In this document: positions 56,047 to 64,000 of the stretch, one piece after another
Position numbering within the stretch: position 1 is the first letter of the stretch
Layout: every line of letters starts with the position of its first letter
The notes under the pieces: generated by a model
Seen by the model: only the letters and a program-made list of their open reading frames with translations
Database searches by the model: none
Told to the model about the DNA's origin: nothing
Assembly (NCBI RefSeq): GCF_014837015.1
Contig: NZ_JACSPT010000006.1
Span: 114,576 to 178,575, forward strand
Origin: Acinetobacter pecorum
Lineage (GTDB): Bacteria > Pseudomonadota > Gammaproteobacteria > Pseudomonadales > Moraxellaceae
Length of the DNA stretch: 64,000 bases
Direction of reading: 5' to 3'
Translations under genes and position numbers: made by a program

Positions 56047-56700
56047 TCAGCCTGAAATTTTAGAGGATTTTTCCTGCATAAGCTCCTGCAGCATTTTATA
56101 AAAATCAGGCTCTAAATTGATCTGATCGTCACAGATACTTGCACCATTTAATAATAAATTCTGGCTACCTTGATGCTCATAAATTACTGTATTCAGAAAC
56201 TGCGTACCGGGAATATTCTTGAGCAGGTTCTGTGTCTGCTTCATTTCCGCAAGCTGCTGTTCAGGAACCTTATTTAATACAGTATAAACTTTTAATTGAG
56301 TATTATATTGTGCAATCCCAATCGCCAATTGCACCAGTTCGGTTTCAAGCTGACTATCTTCTGGATTAATGGAACTTGGAATAATCAGTTTATCTGCATG
56401 TTTCAGGACTGAACGTAAGGCAGGTGTATCCTGCCCATCAATATCAACAATAATATAGCTGAACTGCTGTTTCAGCATATCCAGCCGGTGATCCAGACTA
56501 TGACTGTCATGTTTTAAGACATCCAGATGCTCGAAAGAAAATTTTTCATTTTTCAGATTTGCCCATTCAAAACCCTGCGGCTCCAGATTGGCATCAAGCA
56601 ATAACGTAGGACTTTGCCCACGTAATAACTCAGTGATATGCATGGCAATCATGGTTTTTCCTGAGCCTCGTTTACGGCTAGCTACTACCCAAATACTCAT
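56047..56700 (-). CDS. Orphan ParA/MinD-like ATPase
   Basis: A 217-residue ParA-superfamily ATPase. The deviant Walker A motif reads KRGSGKT (Lys10 to Thr16), with Arg where ParA usually has Gly but with the signature Lys kept. Walker A' is LLLDANLEPQG and Walker B is IIVDIDGQD. No ParB or centromere-like repeats are adjacent. The size and VirC1/ParA-like layout suggest positioning of a protein or DNA cargo, but the cargo is unknown. It is divergent from an ABC exporter gene. Confidence 0.82.
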   Translation of the reverse strand: MSIWVVASRKRGSGKTMIAMHITELLRGQSPTLLLDANLEPQGFEWANLKNEKFSFEHLDVLKHDSHSLDHRLDMLKQQFSYIIVDIDGQDTPALRSVLKHADKLIIPSSINPEDSQLETELVQLAIGIAQYNTQLKVYTVLNKVPEQQLAEMKQTQNLLKNIPGTQFLNTVIYEHQGSQNLLLNGASICDDQINLEPDFYKMLQELMQEKSSKISG

Positions 56701-56906
56701 ATCTTACTGCTCTCTTTTGAGATTATTTTGATTATAAAAAATTGATTAAAATTTAATATAATTATGGGTTTAGAATTACGTATCCATATTGAAAAGTAAA
56801 GTCTGACTTTTAAATAATTTTGTGGCAATTTCACCCAATTACGGGCTTAAAAAAACAGAATCCTTTATAATTCTCGAAAAGCAAAATGCATGATAAGAGT
56901 ACGATA

Positions 56907-58760
56907 ATGTTTCGATGGCTTGAAAGACTGGTTGACCCCTATCCCACCAAAAATCTCAACCAACCTTTACCAACCAGGTTTTTTCCATTTGTCTGGCAGG
57001 CAGCCTATGGCGTACGCCGTTATTTGCTGATTCTGGTACTGTGTACTGCTGGTGCAGCCAGCTTCGAAGCCTTACTTTACTCAAAAATTGGTGACCTGGT
57101 GAACTGGCTGAGTAAAAGCCAGCCGGATACTTTTCTGGAGCAACATGCCAGTAATTTAACCTTACTGAGTATTGTTCTTCTGGCCAATATTTTTTTCGCC
57201 AGTGCACAATCGCTGATCAAGCACCAGATTTTGTACAGTAATTTCCCAATGCGTTTACGCTGGCGCTTTCATAATCTGCTGATGAAACAAAGCCTAGATT
57301 TTTTCCACAATGATTTTGCCGGACGCTTATCGGCCAAGGTCATGCAAACGGCGTTGGCAGTACGCGAGTTCTGGGTAATTCTGGGTGACATGCTGGCTTA
57401 TGTGCTGATTTATTTCATCACCATCAATATTGTTTTGGGTGCAATTTCCCCCTTGCTGATCATTCCACTGATGGTCTGGCTAGCCTTGTTCATCTGTGCA
57501 GCTTGTTACTTTATTCCTCGTTTGAGCCGAATTTCCAATGCCCAGGCGGATGCCCGTGCGGTCATGACCGGCCGTATCACGGATGCCTATACCAATATCC
57601 AGACCGTGAAGCTTTTTGCCCATGCCGGCCGCGAAAGCCAGTATGCCAAAACTTCGATGCAGGAATTTATGGTCACGGTATATAAACAGATGCGTCTGGG
57701 TGCGCAATACGAAATCAGTATTTTACTGCTGAGTGTGGTGTTGTACGGTGGCGTACTGGGTACCGCGATCTGGCTGTGGATGGAAGGTCAGGCCGAGCTG
57801 GGAATTATTGCCGCAACTACGGCAATGGTACTGAAACTGAACAGTATTGCCGAATTTATGATGTGGCAGACCTCCGCCCTGTTTGAAAATGTGGGTACCA
57901 TCCAAGATGGCATGAAGACCTTAGGCCGTAAAATTACCATTGAAGATAAACCAGGTACCAAAGAACTGCAGCTAAAGCATGGTGAAATTAAATTTGAAAA
58001 TGTCAGCTTTGCCTATAATGATAAAAACGTCATTGATCAGTTTAATCTCACCATTCATCCAGGTGAAAAAATTGGTATTGTCGGCCGTTCAGGTGCAGGG
58101 AAATCCACCCTGATTCAGCTGTTGCTGCATTTTTATCATCTCAACCAGGGCCGTATCTTGATCGATGGTCAGGATATTGATGAGGTCACTCAGGACAGTT
58201 TGCGCAAGAATATTGCTTTAGTGACCCAAGATACTTCACTGCTGCATCGCACGGTCGCGGAAAACATTAAATATGGCCGTCCTGATGCCAGCGATGAAGA
58301 AATGTATGAAGCTGTGCGTAAAGCCAAAGCAGAAGAGTTTATTCCAAATCTGACTGATCTACGCGGCAAAAAAGGCTATGAAGCCTATGTAGGCGAACGT
58401 GGCGTGAAGCTTTCCGGTGGTCAGCGTCAACGGATTGCAATTGCACGTGTATTCCTGAAAGATGCGCCGATTCTGATTCTGGATGAAGCCACCAGTGCAC
58501 TGGATTCTGAAGTAGAAGCTGCCATTCAGAACAGCCTGGATGAACTGATGAAAGGTAAAACCGTAATTGCCATTGCGCATCGCCTTTCGACCATTGCGCA
58601 GATGGATCGTCTGATTGTAATGGATCAGGGTCGAATTGCCGAACAAGGCACGCATGATGAACTGGTGGCATTAAATGGTATCTATGCCCAGCTTTGGCAG
58701 CGTCAAACTGGCGGCATGCTGATTGAGCAACAAATCAAAGCATCAAAAGATCATGAATAA
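56907..58760 (+). CDS. ABC exporter, fused membrane and ATPase domains
   Basis: A 617-residue half-transporter. The six-helix membrane domain spans about residues 30-330; the nucleotide-binding domain has Walker A GRSGAGKST (near 392), signature LSGGQRQR (near 501), Walker B ILILDEATSALD and the H-loop IAHRLST. It should work as a homodimer and export a lipid, peptide or drug. An ATG at 56886 would add seven residues; I prefer 56907 (MFRWLERLVDPYP) because related exporters begin like this. Confidence 0.9.
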   Translation: MFRWLERLVDPYPTKNLNQPLPTRFFPFVWQAAYGVRRYLLILVLCTAGAASFEALLYSKIGDLVNWLSKSQPDTFLEQHASNLTLLSIVLLANIFFASAQSLIKHQILYSNFPMRLRWRFHNLLMKQSLDFFHNDFAGRLSAKVMQTALAVREFWVILGDMLAYVLIYFITINIVLGAISPLLIIPLMVWLALFICAACYFIPRLSRISNAQADARAVMTGRITDAYTNIQTVKLFAHAGRESQYAKTSMQEFMVTVYKQMRLGAQYEISILLLSVVLYGGVLGTAIWLWMEGQAELGIIAATTAMVLKLNSIAEFMMWQTSALFENVGTIQDGMKTLGRKITIEDKPGTKELQLKHGEIKFENVSFAYNDKNVIDQFNLTIHPGEKIGIVGRSGAGKSTLIQLLLHFYHLNQGRILIDGQDIDEVTQDSLRKNIALVTQDTSLLHRTVAENIKYGRPDASDEEMYEAVRKAKAEEFIPNLTDLRGKKGYEAYVGERGVKLSGGQRQRIAIARVFLKDAPILILDEATSALDSEVEAAIQNSLDELMKGKTVIAIAHRLSTIAQMDRLIVMDQGRIAEQGTHDELVALNGIYAQLWQRQTGGMLIEQQIKASKDHE

Positions 58761-59224
58761 TATGATCTCTAGAAGATTTCAAAACTTCTGATGATTTGAT
58801 CGGCTTCAATACTGAACAGGTCTGGGACAAAAGAAAACTTTGCCCAGACCTTTCTTTTTAAAATCTTCTCTACAGATGAACCTTGAGTTGCCATCTATCC
58901 GATATTTTTTACTGAAATTCCCCAGCATATGGGCATTGAAAGTACCCTCATGAAGCATGTTTCAATTTTAATTTACACTTACGCCGTATTCTCAGATTTT
59001 GGGCTAGCCCATGCAGAAATATGACAGGTTCAATAAAATAATTCTAATTTGATCAACAAAATTATGTGGTTTAATTGATTTTAAGGCTGAATTCAGGCTA
59101 ATCTGCCAGAGGTACAGTCACAATCGCCAAAATTTTGTCCAACAATTTTAATGAAAAATTTGGTGGCTTCATGCCAATATCTATTCATAAATAAAAAAAT
59201 TTGAATGAGTGCAACGGATCGCGC
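58761..59224. other. Intergenic region with terminator, before the AraC gene
   Basis: A 464-base gap. The first part holds the ABC terminator; the rest is AT-rich and contains the AraC-gene promoter. A 154-codon minus-strand frame that begins in the AraC gene runs into it but is antisense noise. Confidence 0.4.
58818..58859 (+). terminator. Terminator of the ABC exporter gene
   Basis: AGGTCTGGG (58818-58826) pairs with CCCAGACCT (58843-58851), with inner CAAA/TTTG pairing, followed by TTCTTTTT. Confidence 0.85.
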
Positions 59225-60253
59225 ATGAAAACAATTGCTCCACGCCAAGACCAAGGAATTCCAGGTGTTTACGGTCTCCTGCTTCTCGATGTCATTTCCC
59301 GCTGGGGTTATAATAATGAGTCGCTTTTCAAACCTTTTGGCCTGACCAGTGAACAGTTGGCAGATCCTGATTTTCGTATTCCAACTCCTGTCGCCAATGA
59401 ACTGGTCAAATATGCCCTGAAACTGACCGGGGAACCGACCTTGGGCTATCATCTCGGCACACAGATGCGGATCTCGATTCATGGCTTTATTGGCTATGCC
59501 ATTATGACGGCGAATAATATTACTGATGCGCTGGTACTGGCGAATCGATTTATTCAACTTCGCTTACCCTTCCTGCAACTATTTTTCTCGACTTTTGGTG
59601 CTAAAGCCACGGTACAACTGCAAACCGATATTCAGCTTGAACCTCTGCGCACCGAAATTTCCATTGCCTTGATGATTGGTCTGATCAGTATGGCCAAAGC
59701 GATTACAGGCGTTAACGATGCAACGGGAGAAATTGACTTCGATTTTAAGAAGCCGGAAGGTTTTGAACGCTTTATGGCGAAGTTCCCTACCCATCAGTTC
59801 CGCTTTGAACAGCCGCATTTAATTCTGAGTTTTGATAAAAGCTACCTGATGAACAAGCTGGTACATGCCGATCCGATTGCCAGCCAGATTGCGATTAACC
59901 AGTGTGAAACAGAACTTTCTGCCTTGGGCGAACGGCACCGGATTGCCATGCGTGTCCGGGATATCTTGACCCATGCCGAGCAACACTATCTCAGTATTGA
60001 AAGTGTGGCTGATCGCTTGCATATGTCTGACCGTACCTTAAAACGTCAACTTGCCGCCGAAGGCACCTCCTTTTCTACCCTGGTCGATGAAGTGCGTTAC
60101 CGGCATGCTACCTCGTTATTATCCCGGACAGATTTTACCTTGGAACAGATTGCCGATGAACTGGGTTATAGCGATGTCGCCAATTTTAGCCGGGCGTTTA
60201 AACGCTGGAGTGGTCGCAGCCCGAGCAACTGGCGCAAAGATCCTTATTTATAA
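59225..60253 (+). CDS. AraC-family regulator (OruR-like layout)
   Basis: A 342-residue regulator. Residues 15-210 form the long N-terminal domain of the arabinose-binding-domain-like type (SRWGYNNESLFKPFGL, GYHLGTQMRISIHGFIGYAIMTA). Residues 235-340 are the AraC double helix-turn-helix (LSIESVADRLHMSDRTLKRQLAAEGTSF and LEQIADELGYSDVANFSRAFKRWSGRSPS). The ATG at 59225 is chosen over an upstream TTG. Relatives control lipase, ornithine or fatty-acid genes; no target is evident in this neighbourhood. Confidence 0.87.
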   Translation: MKTIAPRQDQGIPGVYGLLLLDVISRWGYNNESLFKPFGLTSEQLADPDFRIPTPVANELVKYALKLTGEPTLGYHLGTQMRISIHGFIGYAIMTANNITDALVLANRFIQLRLPFLQLFFSTFGAKATVQLQTDIQLEPLRTEISIALMIGLISMAKAITGVNDATGEIDFDFKKPEGFERFMAKFPTHQFRFEQPHLILSFDKSYLMNKLVHADPIASQIAINQCETELSALGERHRIAMRVRDILTHAEQHYLSIESVADRLHMSDRTLKRQLAAEGTSFSTLVDEVRYRHATSLLSRTDFTLEQIADELGYSDVANFSRAFKRWSGRSPSNWRKDPYL

Positions 60254-60335
60254 GGAAGTATAAGCCTTTTGTTTTGCTTAAAAAGAATGTATAAAACATG
60301 TCAAAAATGATCTTAAGATTTTTAAGGAGTTATCA

Positions 60336-60710
60336 ATGAATCATCCTGCAGAATTAAAGTACGCAAGTACACATGAATGGGTGCGCATTGAGGGTGATCT
60401 TGTTGTGACCGGTATTTCCGACCATGCACAGGATGCATTAGGCGATCTGGTCTATGTCGAAGCACCAGATCTTGATTCACATATCACTGCGGGCGAACAG
60501 GCCGGTGTAGTTGAATCTGTCAAAACTGCTTCCGATATTCATGCACCGGTGTCTGGTGTAGTGGTTGAAATTAATCCTGATCTTGAAGATGATCCTGATT
60601 TTATTAATGATGATCCATATGGCAAAGGCTGGATCTATAAAATCAAGCCGGACAATATGGCCGATGTCGAAAAACTGCTCTCCAACACAGAATATGAAGC
60701 TGGACTCTAA
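60336..60710 (+). CDS. gcvH: Glycine cleavage system H protein
   Basis: A 124-residue lipoyl carrier of the glycine cleavage system. The lipoylated residue is Lys63 in [17 protein letters not shown]. The N-terminus [12 protein letters not shown] is typical. AAGGAGTTATCA precedes the ATG. GcvP and GcvT genes are not in the window, so this gene stands alone here; the protein shuttles the aminomethyl group among the other subunits. Confidence 0.95.
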   Translation: MNHPAELKYASTHEWVRIEGDLVVTGISDHAQDALGDLVYVEAPDLDSHITAGEQAGVVESVKTASDIHAPVSGVVVEINPDLEDDPDFINDDPYGKGWIYKIKPDNMADVEKLLSNTEYEAGL

Positions 60711-60729
60711 GCTGGTCCAAGATTCAGAT

Positions 60730-60754
60730 AATCAGCCTCCGGGCTGATTTTTTT
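60730..60754 (+). terminator. Terminator of gcvH
   Basis: AATCAGCC and GGCTGATT form an 8-bp stem with a 4-base loop and are followed by five T residues. Confidence 0.9.
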
Positions 60755-60950
60755 ATAGAAAAGACAAACTTTTTACTTATTTTTCCCGATTAAACTCAAG
60801 GTGTTTCTGTCGGAAACTTATTGCACTTTTCACATATATTTCTTAAAGTGATTAAGGTACTTGCTTTGCAGCCCATCTGTCGTGCTTGCTTATAAAAATA
60901 ATACTCATGTGCAGTCTCAGCGCTTGTCGCACATATTATTCAGGATCCTC

Positions 60951-62126
60951 ATGAACGACAATACTTCACTTCTTTGGACCAAGTCATTTGTACTTTGTCT
61001 GTCCAATAACCTGTTTTTATTTATTTTCTATTTTGCACAAACTACAATTTTGCCAATTTACATCTTGAAAGAGTTAGGCGGTAATCTAACCCAGGCCGGT
61101 CTGGCCATGACTTTATTTATGGTTTCTGCCATTGCAGTGCGTCCTTTTAGCGGCTTAATTATCGAAAGATTCGGTATACGCAAAACCTTAATTGTCTCAG
61201 AAATATTTTTCAATATTTTTTCCTTAGCTTACCTGTTCGCTGATCAGCTCACGATTCTGTTTATCATCCGTTTCTTGCATGGTATCTGGTTTAGTATCTT
61301 GACCACAGTTTGTGTGCCTGTCGTAAACCAGTTTATTCCGGAACAGCGTAAAGGCGAAGGTATGGGCTATTTTGTCATGTCGGTTAATCTGGGGATTGTT
61401 TTAGGGCCATTTATAGGTCTGAGCCTGATGGAATACTGGTCTTATTTTCAGGTCAGCATACTGCTGGTTGCCCTGGTCTTTATCGGATTTACCTTCTGTT
61501 TTCTGATTCCGGTCAAAGAACCTGAAAAAATAATTGAAAATTCTAACAAGAAAACATCACTTGAGCTGACAGATTTTGTAGAAAAGACGGTATTACCTGT
61601 TGCGGTACTGGCCATGCTGATTTCTTTTTCTTATGCCAGCATTATGTCCTTTATTGCTCCCTTTGCAGCCAGCAAAGGTTTAATGGCTTATGCTGGTTTG
61701 TTCTTTGTGGTTTTTGCAATTTCCATGATGAGCTTACGGCCGATCACCGGAAAAATTTATGATCGTAAAGGTCCACAATATGTGATTTATCCGGCATTGG
61801 TGGCTTTTAGTTTGGGCCTATTTTTACTGAGCCAGATCCAGAGCTTATGGGGATTCATGCTTGCTGCTGTCATGATTGGAGTAGGTTTTGGCAGTGTGCA
61901 GCCCTGTATTCAAACCTTGGCGATTCAACGTGCCCCCAAGCATCGGATTGGCTATGCAACCTCAACTTTTTATACATTCTATGATTTGGGTATTGCCATC
62001 GGTTCATTGCTCATTGGCGCCATCATTGCCGCTTATAGTTATCAGTTGGCTTTTATTTTGTGTGGTCTTTTAACGCTGAGCAGCATTGTTTATTTTAAGC
62101 TGCTGGTACAACGCAAAACTGACTAA
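60951..62126 (+). CDS. MFS transporter (YfcJ/YhhS-like)
   Basis: A 391-residue twelve-helix major-facilitator permease. The helix 2-3 motif appears as GLIIERFGIRKT and its second-half echo as GKIYDRKGPQ. Motif C (GIVLGPFIG) in helix 5 suggests drug/H+ antiport. The ATG at 60951 follows CAGGATCCTC; a frame extension of 30 codons upstream is hydrophilic and not family-like. The substrate is unknown. Confidence 0.87.
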   Translation: MNDNTSLLWTKSFVLCLSNNLFLFIFYFAQTTILPIYILKELGGNLTQAGLAMTLFMVSAIAVRPFSGLIIERFGIRKTLIVSEIFFNIFSLAYLFADQLTILFIIRFLHGIWFSILTTVCVPVVNQFIPEQRKGEGMGYFVMSVNLGIVLGPFIGLSLMEYWSYFQVSILLVALVFIGFTFCFLIPVKEPEKIIENSNKKTSLELTDFVEKTVLPVAVLAMLISFSYASIMSFIAPFAASKGLMAYAGLFFVVFAISMMSLRPITGKIYDRKGPQYVIYPALVAFSLGLFLLSQIQSLWGFMLAAVMIGVGFGSVQPCIQTLAIQRAPKHRIGYATSTFYTFYDLGIAIGSLLIGAIIAAYSYQLAFILCGLLTLSSIVYFKLLVQRKTD

Positions 62127-62166
62127 TTTTATGGATTGGATTGAATAATAAATAATATAAGTCAAA

Positions 62167-62188
62167 ACAGGCAGAAAATTCTGCCTGT
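62167..62188. terminator. Terminator between the convergent MFS and pilU genes
   Basis: ACAGGCAGAA and TTCTGCCTGT form a perfect 10-bp stem with a 2-base loop. TGTTTT follows soon after on one strand and TTTTGAC on the other. Confidence 0.75.
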
Positions 62189-62206
62189 GATGTTTTGAGT
62201 AAAGGT

Positions 62207-63406
62207 TTATTCTGACACCGAAGTATTCTCTGCTTCTTTCTCATCCGCTTTTGGATCTTGCATCATGGTGAATTGGGTTGCTTCACTAGCTGGTGCAGTA
62301 CTGTCCTGACGATTGCTTTTCAGCTTGATCTGCAGACGTAACTCATTGGTAGAATCGGCATTACGCAAAGCTTCTTCATAGGAAATGGCGCCTTGGTTAT
62401 ACAGGTCAAATAAGGCTTGGTCAAAAGTCTGCATGCCCAGTTCACGGGATTTAGCCATAATGGCTTTCAGCTCATGAAACTCGCCTTTCAGGATCAGGTC
62501 GGAAATCAAAGGTGTATTCAGCATGATTTCAATCGCTGCCCGACGGCCTTTACCATCTTGAGTCCGAATCAGACGCTGTGAAATAATCGCCTTCATATTT
62601 GAAGACAAATCCATCAATAACTGATTCCGGCGTTCTTCAGGGAAGAAGTTGATAATCCGGTCCAAAGTCTGGTTGGCATTATTGGAATGCAGAGTTCCCA
62701 AACACAAATGGCCAGTTTCCGCAAAAGCAATCGCATGTTCCATAGTTTCAGTATCGCGAATTTCCCCGATCAGAATTACATCCGGAGCCTGACGCAAGGT
62801 ATTTTTCAGCGCATTATGCCAAGAATGGCAGTCCACTCCGACTTCACGATGAGTAATCATGGATTTTTTATGTTTATGCACATATTCAACCGGATCTTCT
62901 ACGGTAATGATATGCCCTGCTGAATTTTCATTTCGGTAGTCAATCATGGCTGCGAGTGAAGTTGATTTACCTGAACCCGTTCCTCCGACTACCAGTACCA
63001 GTCCACGTTTTTCCATAATCACATGTTTCAGGGATTCCGGTAATTTCAGTTTCTGGAAATTTGGAATTTCTGCAGTAATGGTACGAATCACCATGCCCAC
63101 ATTAAGTTGTTGCTGGAACACATTGACCCGGAAACGGGAGACGCCCGGTACAGTAATGGCAAAGTTACATTCAAGTTCAGTTTCAAATTCTTTACGCTGT
63201 TTATCATTCATCAGACTGTAGGCAAACAGTTTGGTTTTTTCAGCTGTAAGTTCCTGTTGTCCAAAAGGTTTCATTAAGCCTTGATGTTTGATGCTCGGTG
63301 GAAAATCAGCCGTAATAAATAAATCTGAGCCACCATATTCCACTACTTTAGTCAGCATGTGATGCATGAATTTTTTTGCTTCGTCCAACAGTTCTGCCGT
63401 GAACAT
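62207..63406 (-). CDS. pilU: Type IV pilus retraction ATPase PilU
   Basis: A 399-residue hexameric secretion ATPase of the PilT/PilU group. YGGSDLFITADFPPSIKHQG near residue 24 is PilU-like (PilT usually has SDLHLSAG). Walker A is GGTGSGKS (residues 141-148), the Asp box is ITVEDPVEYVH, and Walker B is DVILIGEIRD; HLCLGTLHSNNA is the His box. The C-terminus has a 40-residue acidic tail. The ATG at 63406 follows GGGGGAAAG; the frame's 51-codon upstream extension is AT-rich and unrelated. PilU assists PilT in pilus retraction and twitching. No pilT is seen directly upstream. Confidence 0.92.
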   Translation of the reverse strand: MFTAELLDEAKKFMHHMLTKVVEYGGSDLFITADFPPSIKHQGLMKPFGQQELTAEKTKLFAYSLMNDKQRKEFETELECNFAITVPGVSRFRVNVFQQQLNVGMVIRTITAEIPNFQKLKLPESLKHVIMEKRGLVLVVGGTGSGKSTSLAAMIDYRNENSAGHIITVEDPVEYVHKHKKSMITHREVGVDCHSWHNALKNTLRQAPDVILIGEIRDTETMEHAIAFAETGHLCLGTLHSNNANQTLDRIINFFPEERRNQLLMDLSSNMKAIISQRLIRTQDGKGRRAAIEIMLNTPLISDLILKGEFHELKAIMAKSRELGMQTFDQALFDLYNQGAISYEEALRNADSTNELRLQIKLKSNRQDSTAPASEATQFTMMQDPKADEKEAENTSVSE

Positions 63407-64000
63407 TTTCTTTCCCCCGGAAATGCACAACTGCACAAATCTTGATCTTAGATTTATGCCAATATATTTTGATTTCATTGTGCAGCGTTTTATAAATATG
63501 CTCAAATATATTTGATTTATAAAGAAAATATTTTTTAATATTTGTGTGATGTACTTCAATAAAAATTAAATTAAGTAGAAGTATTCAAGCTTTTTAAAGT
63601 AACTCTGCCAAAAAAATAGGATTGTAATTTTAAAGGTTGAATTCTCGTAGATGACTCATTATTTATGATTTACAATAAATAAAGTTTCTTTGAACGGCGC
63701 ATTTAATATCTATCAAAGACATAACATATTTTCGTTTCTTATGATTACCCAACTTACTCGCTTCTATAAATCCAATTTGAGTTTCCGCATATGGAATAAT
63801 AACTCATTAAAAAACTGGATATTATTTATTAAAACTCAATAGAACCATGGAACATTGATTGCTAAATGACCGTGGAACATGAAAAATCTATAAAAACATG
63901 ATTTATAAGAAATAAAAAATTGATGTTATTCCCAAGTAGAAATGTCCTACCTAATAACCAAATAGAAATGTCCTATATGGACATTTCCAAGTCAAGTACA
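63407..64000. other. AT-rich right-edge region without genes
   Basis: A 594-base stretch upstream of pilU containing its promoter. It has no credible gene. TGGAACAT occurs twice (63847-63854, 63873-63880), and the last 70 bases hold GAAATGTCC repeats, annotated separately. Confidence 0.4.
63937..63987. repeat. GAAATGTCC repeats, possible end of a mobile element
   Basis: TAGAAATGTCCTA occurs at 63937-63949 and again at 63963-63975 (26-base period). The inverse GGACATTTC follows at 63979-63987, making the palindrome GAAATGTCC-TATAT-GGACATTTC. Such iterated words near an edge resemble transposase-binding subterminal repeats of insertion sequences. No transposase is in the window. Confidence 0.5.

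Noticed and set aside
58339..58671. 110-codon minus-strand frame
   Set aside because: It is antisense to the ABC ATPase core motifs.
59093..59557. 154-codon minus-strand frame
   Set aside because: Most of it is antisense to the AraC regulator, which has a complete double helix-turn-helix.

Overview
The window is a chromosomal segment of a gammaproteobacterium, almost certainly Acinetobacter. The basis is the moderate-to-low GC content, a catechol/benzoate cluster controlled by a BenM-type LysR protein, a DcaP-like porin, stand-alone gcvH and pilU genes, and many close relatives of Acinetobacter baylyi proteins. I saw no rRNA, tRNA, CRISPR array or complete insertion sequence. Assignments rest on reading translated sequences and motifs; no database search was run.

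Layout. 1-5136: the end of a HAD phosphatase gene, a lipoprotein, a fatty-acid desaturase with its ferredoxin reductase, and a fatty acyl-CoA ligase. 5607-7025: a MocR-type regulator. 7068-22313: an aromatic supercluster made of a DcaP-like porin, a benzoate/muconate permease, a BenM-like regulator, and then thirteen co-directional genes catB-catC-catA-benA-benB-benC-benD-benE-catI-catJ-catF-catD (twelve enzyme genes or subunits plus the BenE permease in the middle). Together these carry benzoate through catechol and cis,cis-muconate to succinyl-CoA and acetyl-CoA. BenM/CatM-type operators (ATAC-N7-GTAT and variants) lie upstream of catB and of the permease. Strong hairpins sit at several gene junctions in the operon.

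22389-34122: a DMT-family permease, then a two-component system (PAS-PAS kinase and FixJ-like regulator). These converge on a ten-gene minus-strand island of a less familiar kind: porin, formamidase-like amidase, Rieske oxygenase alpha subunit, a small unknown protein, an NTF2/SnoaL-like protein, a StyA-like flavin monooxygenase, a flavin reductase, an SDR dehydrogenase, a Rieske ferredoxin and a ferredoxin reductase. The gene content resembles the indole (iif) and indole-acetate (iac) pathways without matching either. This is the best candidate for an undescribed catabolic system.

34424-42201: a GNAT acetyltransferase, a zincin-like protein, and an acyl-CoA dehydrogenase / thiolase / CoA-transferase set with a nearby TetR regulator. 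42296-45640: a copper module (CopZ-like chaperone, CueR, and a CopA with three metal-binding domains). 45825-49354: cysteine synthase, a BigR/SqrR-like ArsR regulator and a SulP transporter. 49683-62126: SstT, DUF1275 and DUF2058 proteins, malic enzyme, an MscS-family channel, an orphan ParA-like ATPase, an ABC exporter, an AraC regulator, GcvH and an MFS transporter. 62207-63406: the twitching ATPase PilU. The last 70 bases hold repeated GAAATGTCC words that may belong to the end of a mobile element lying outside the window.
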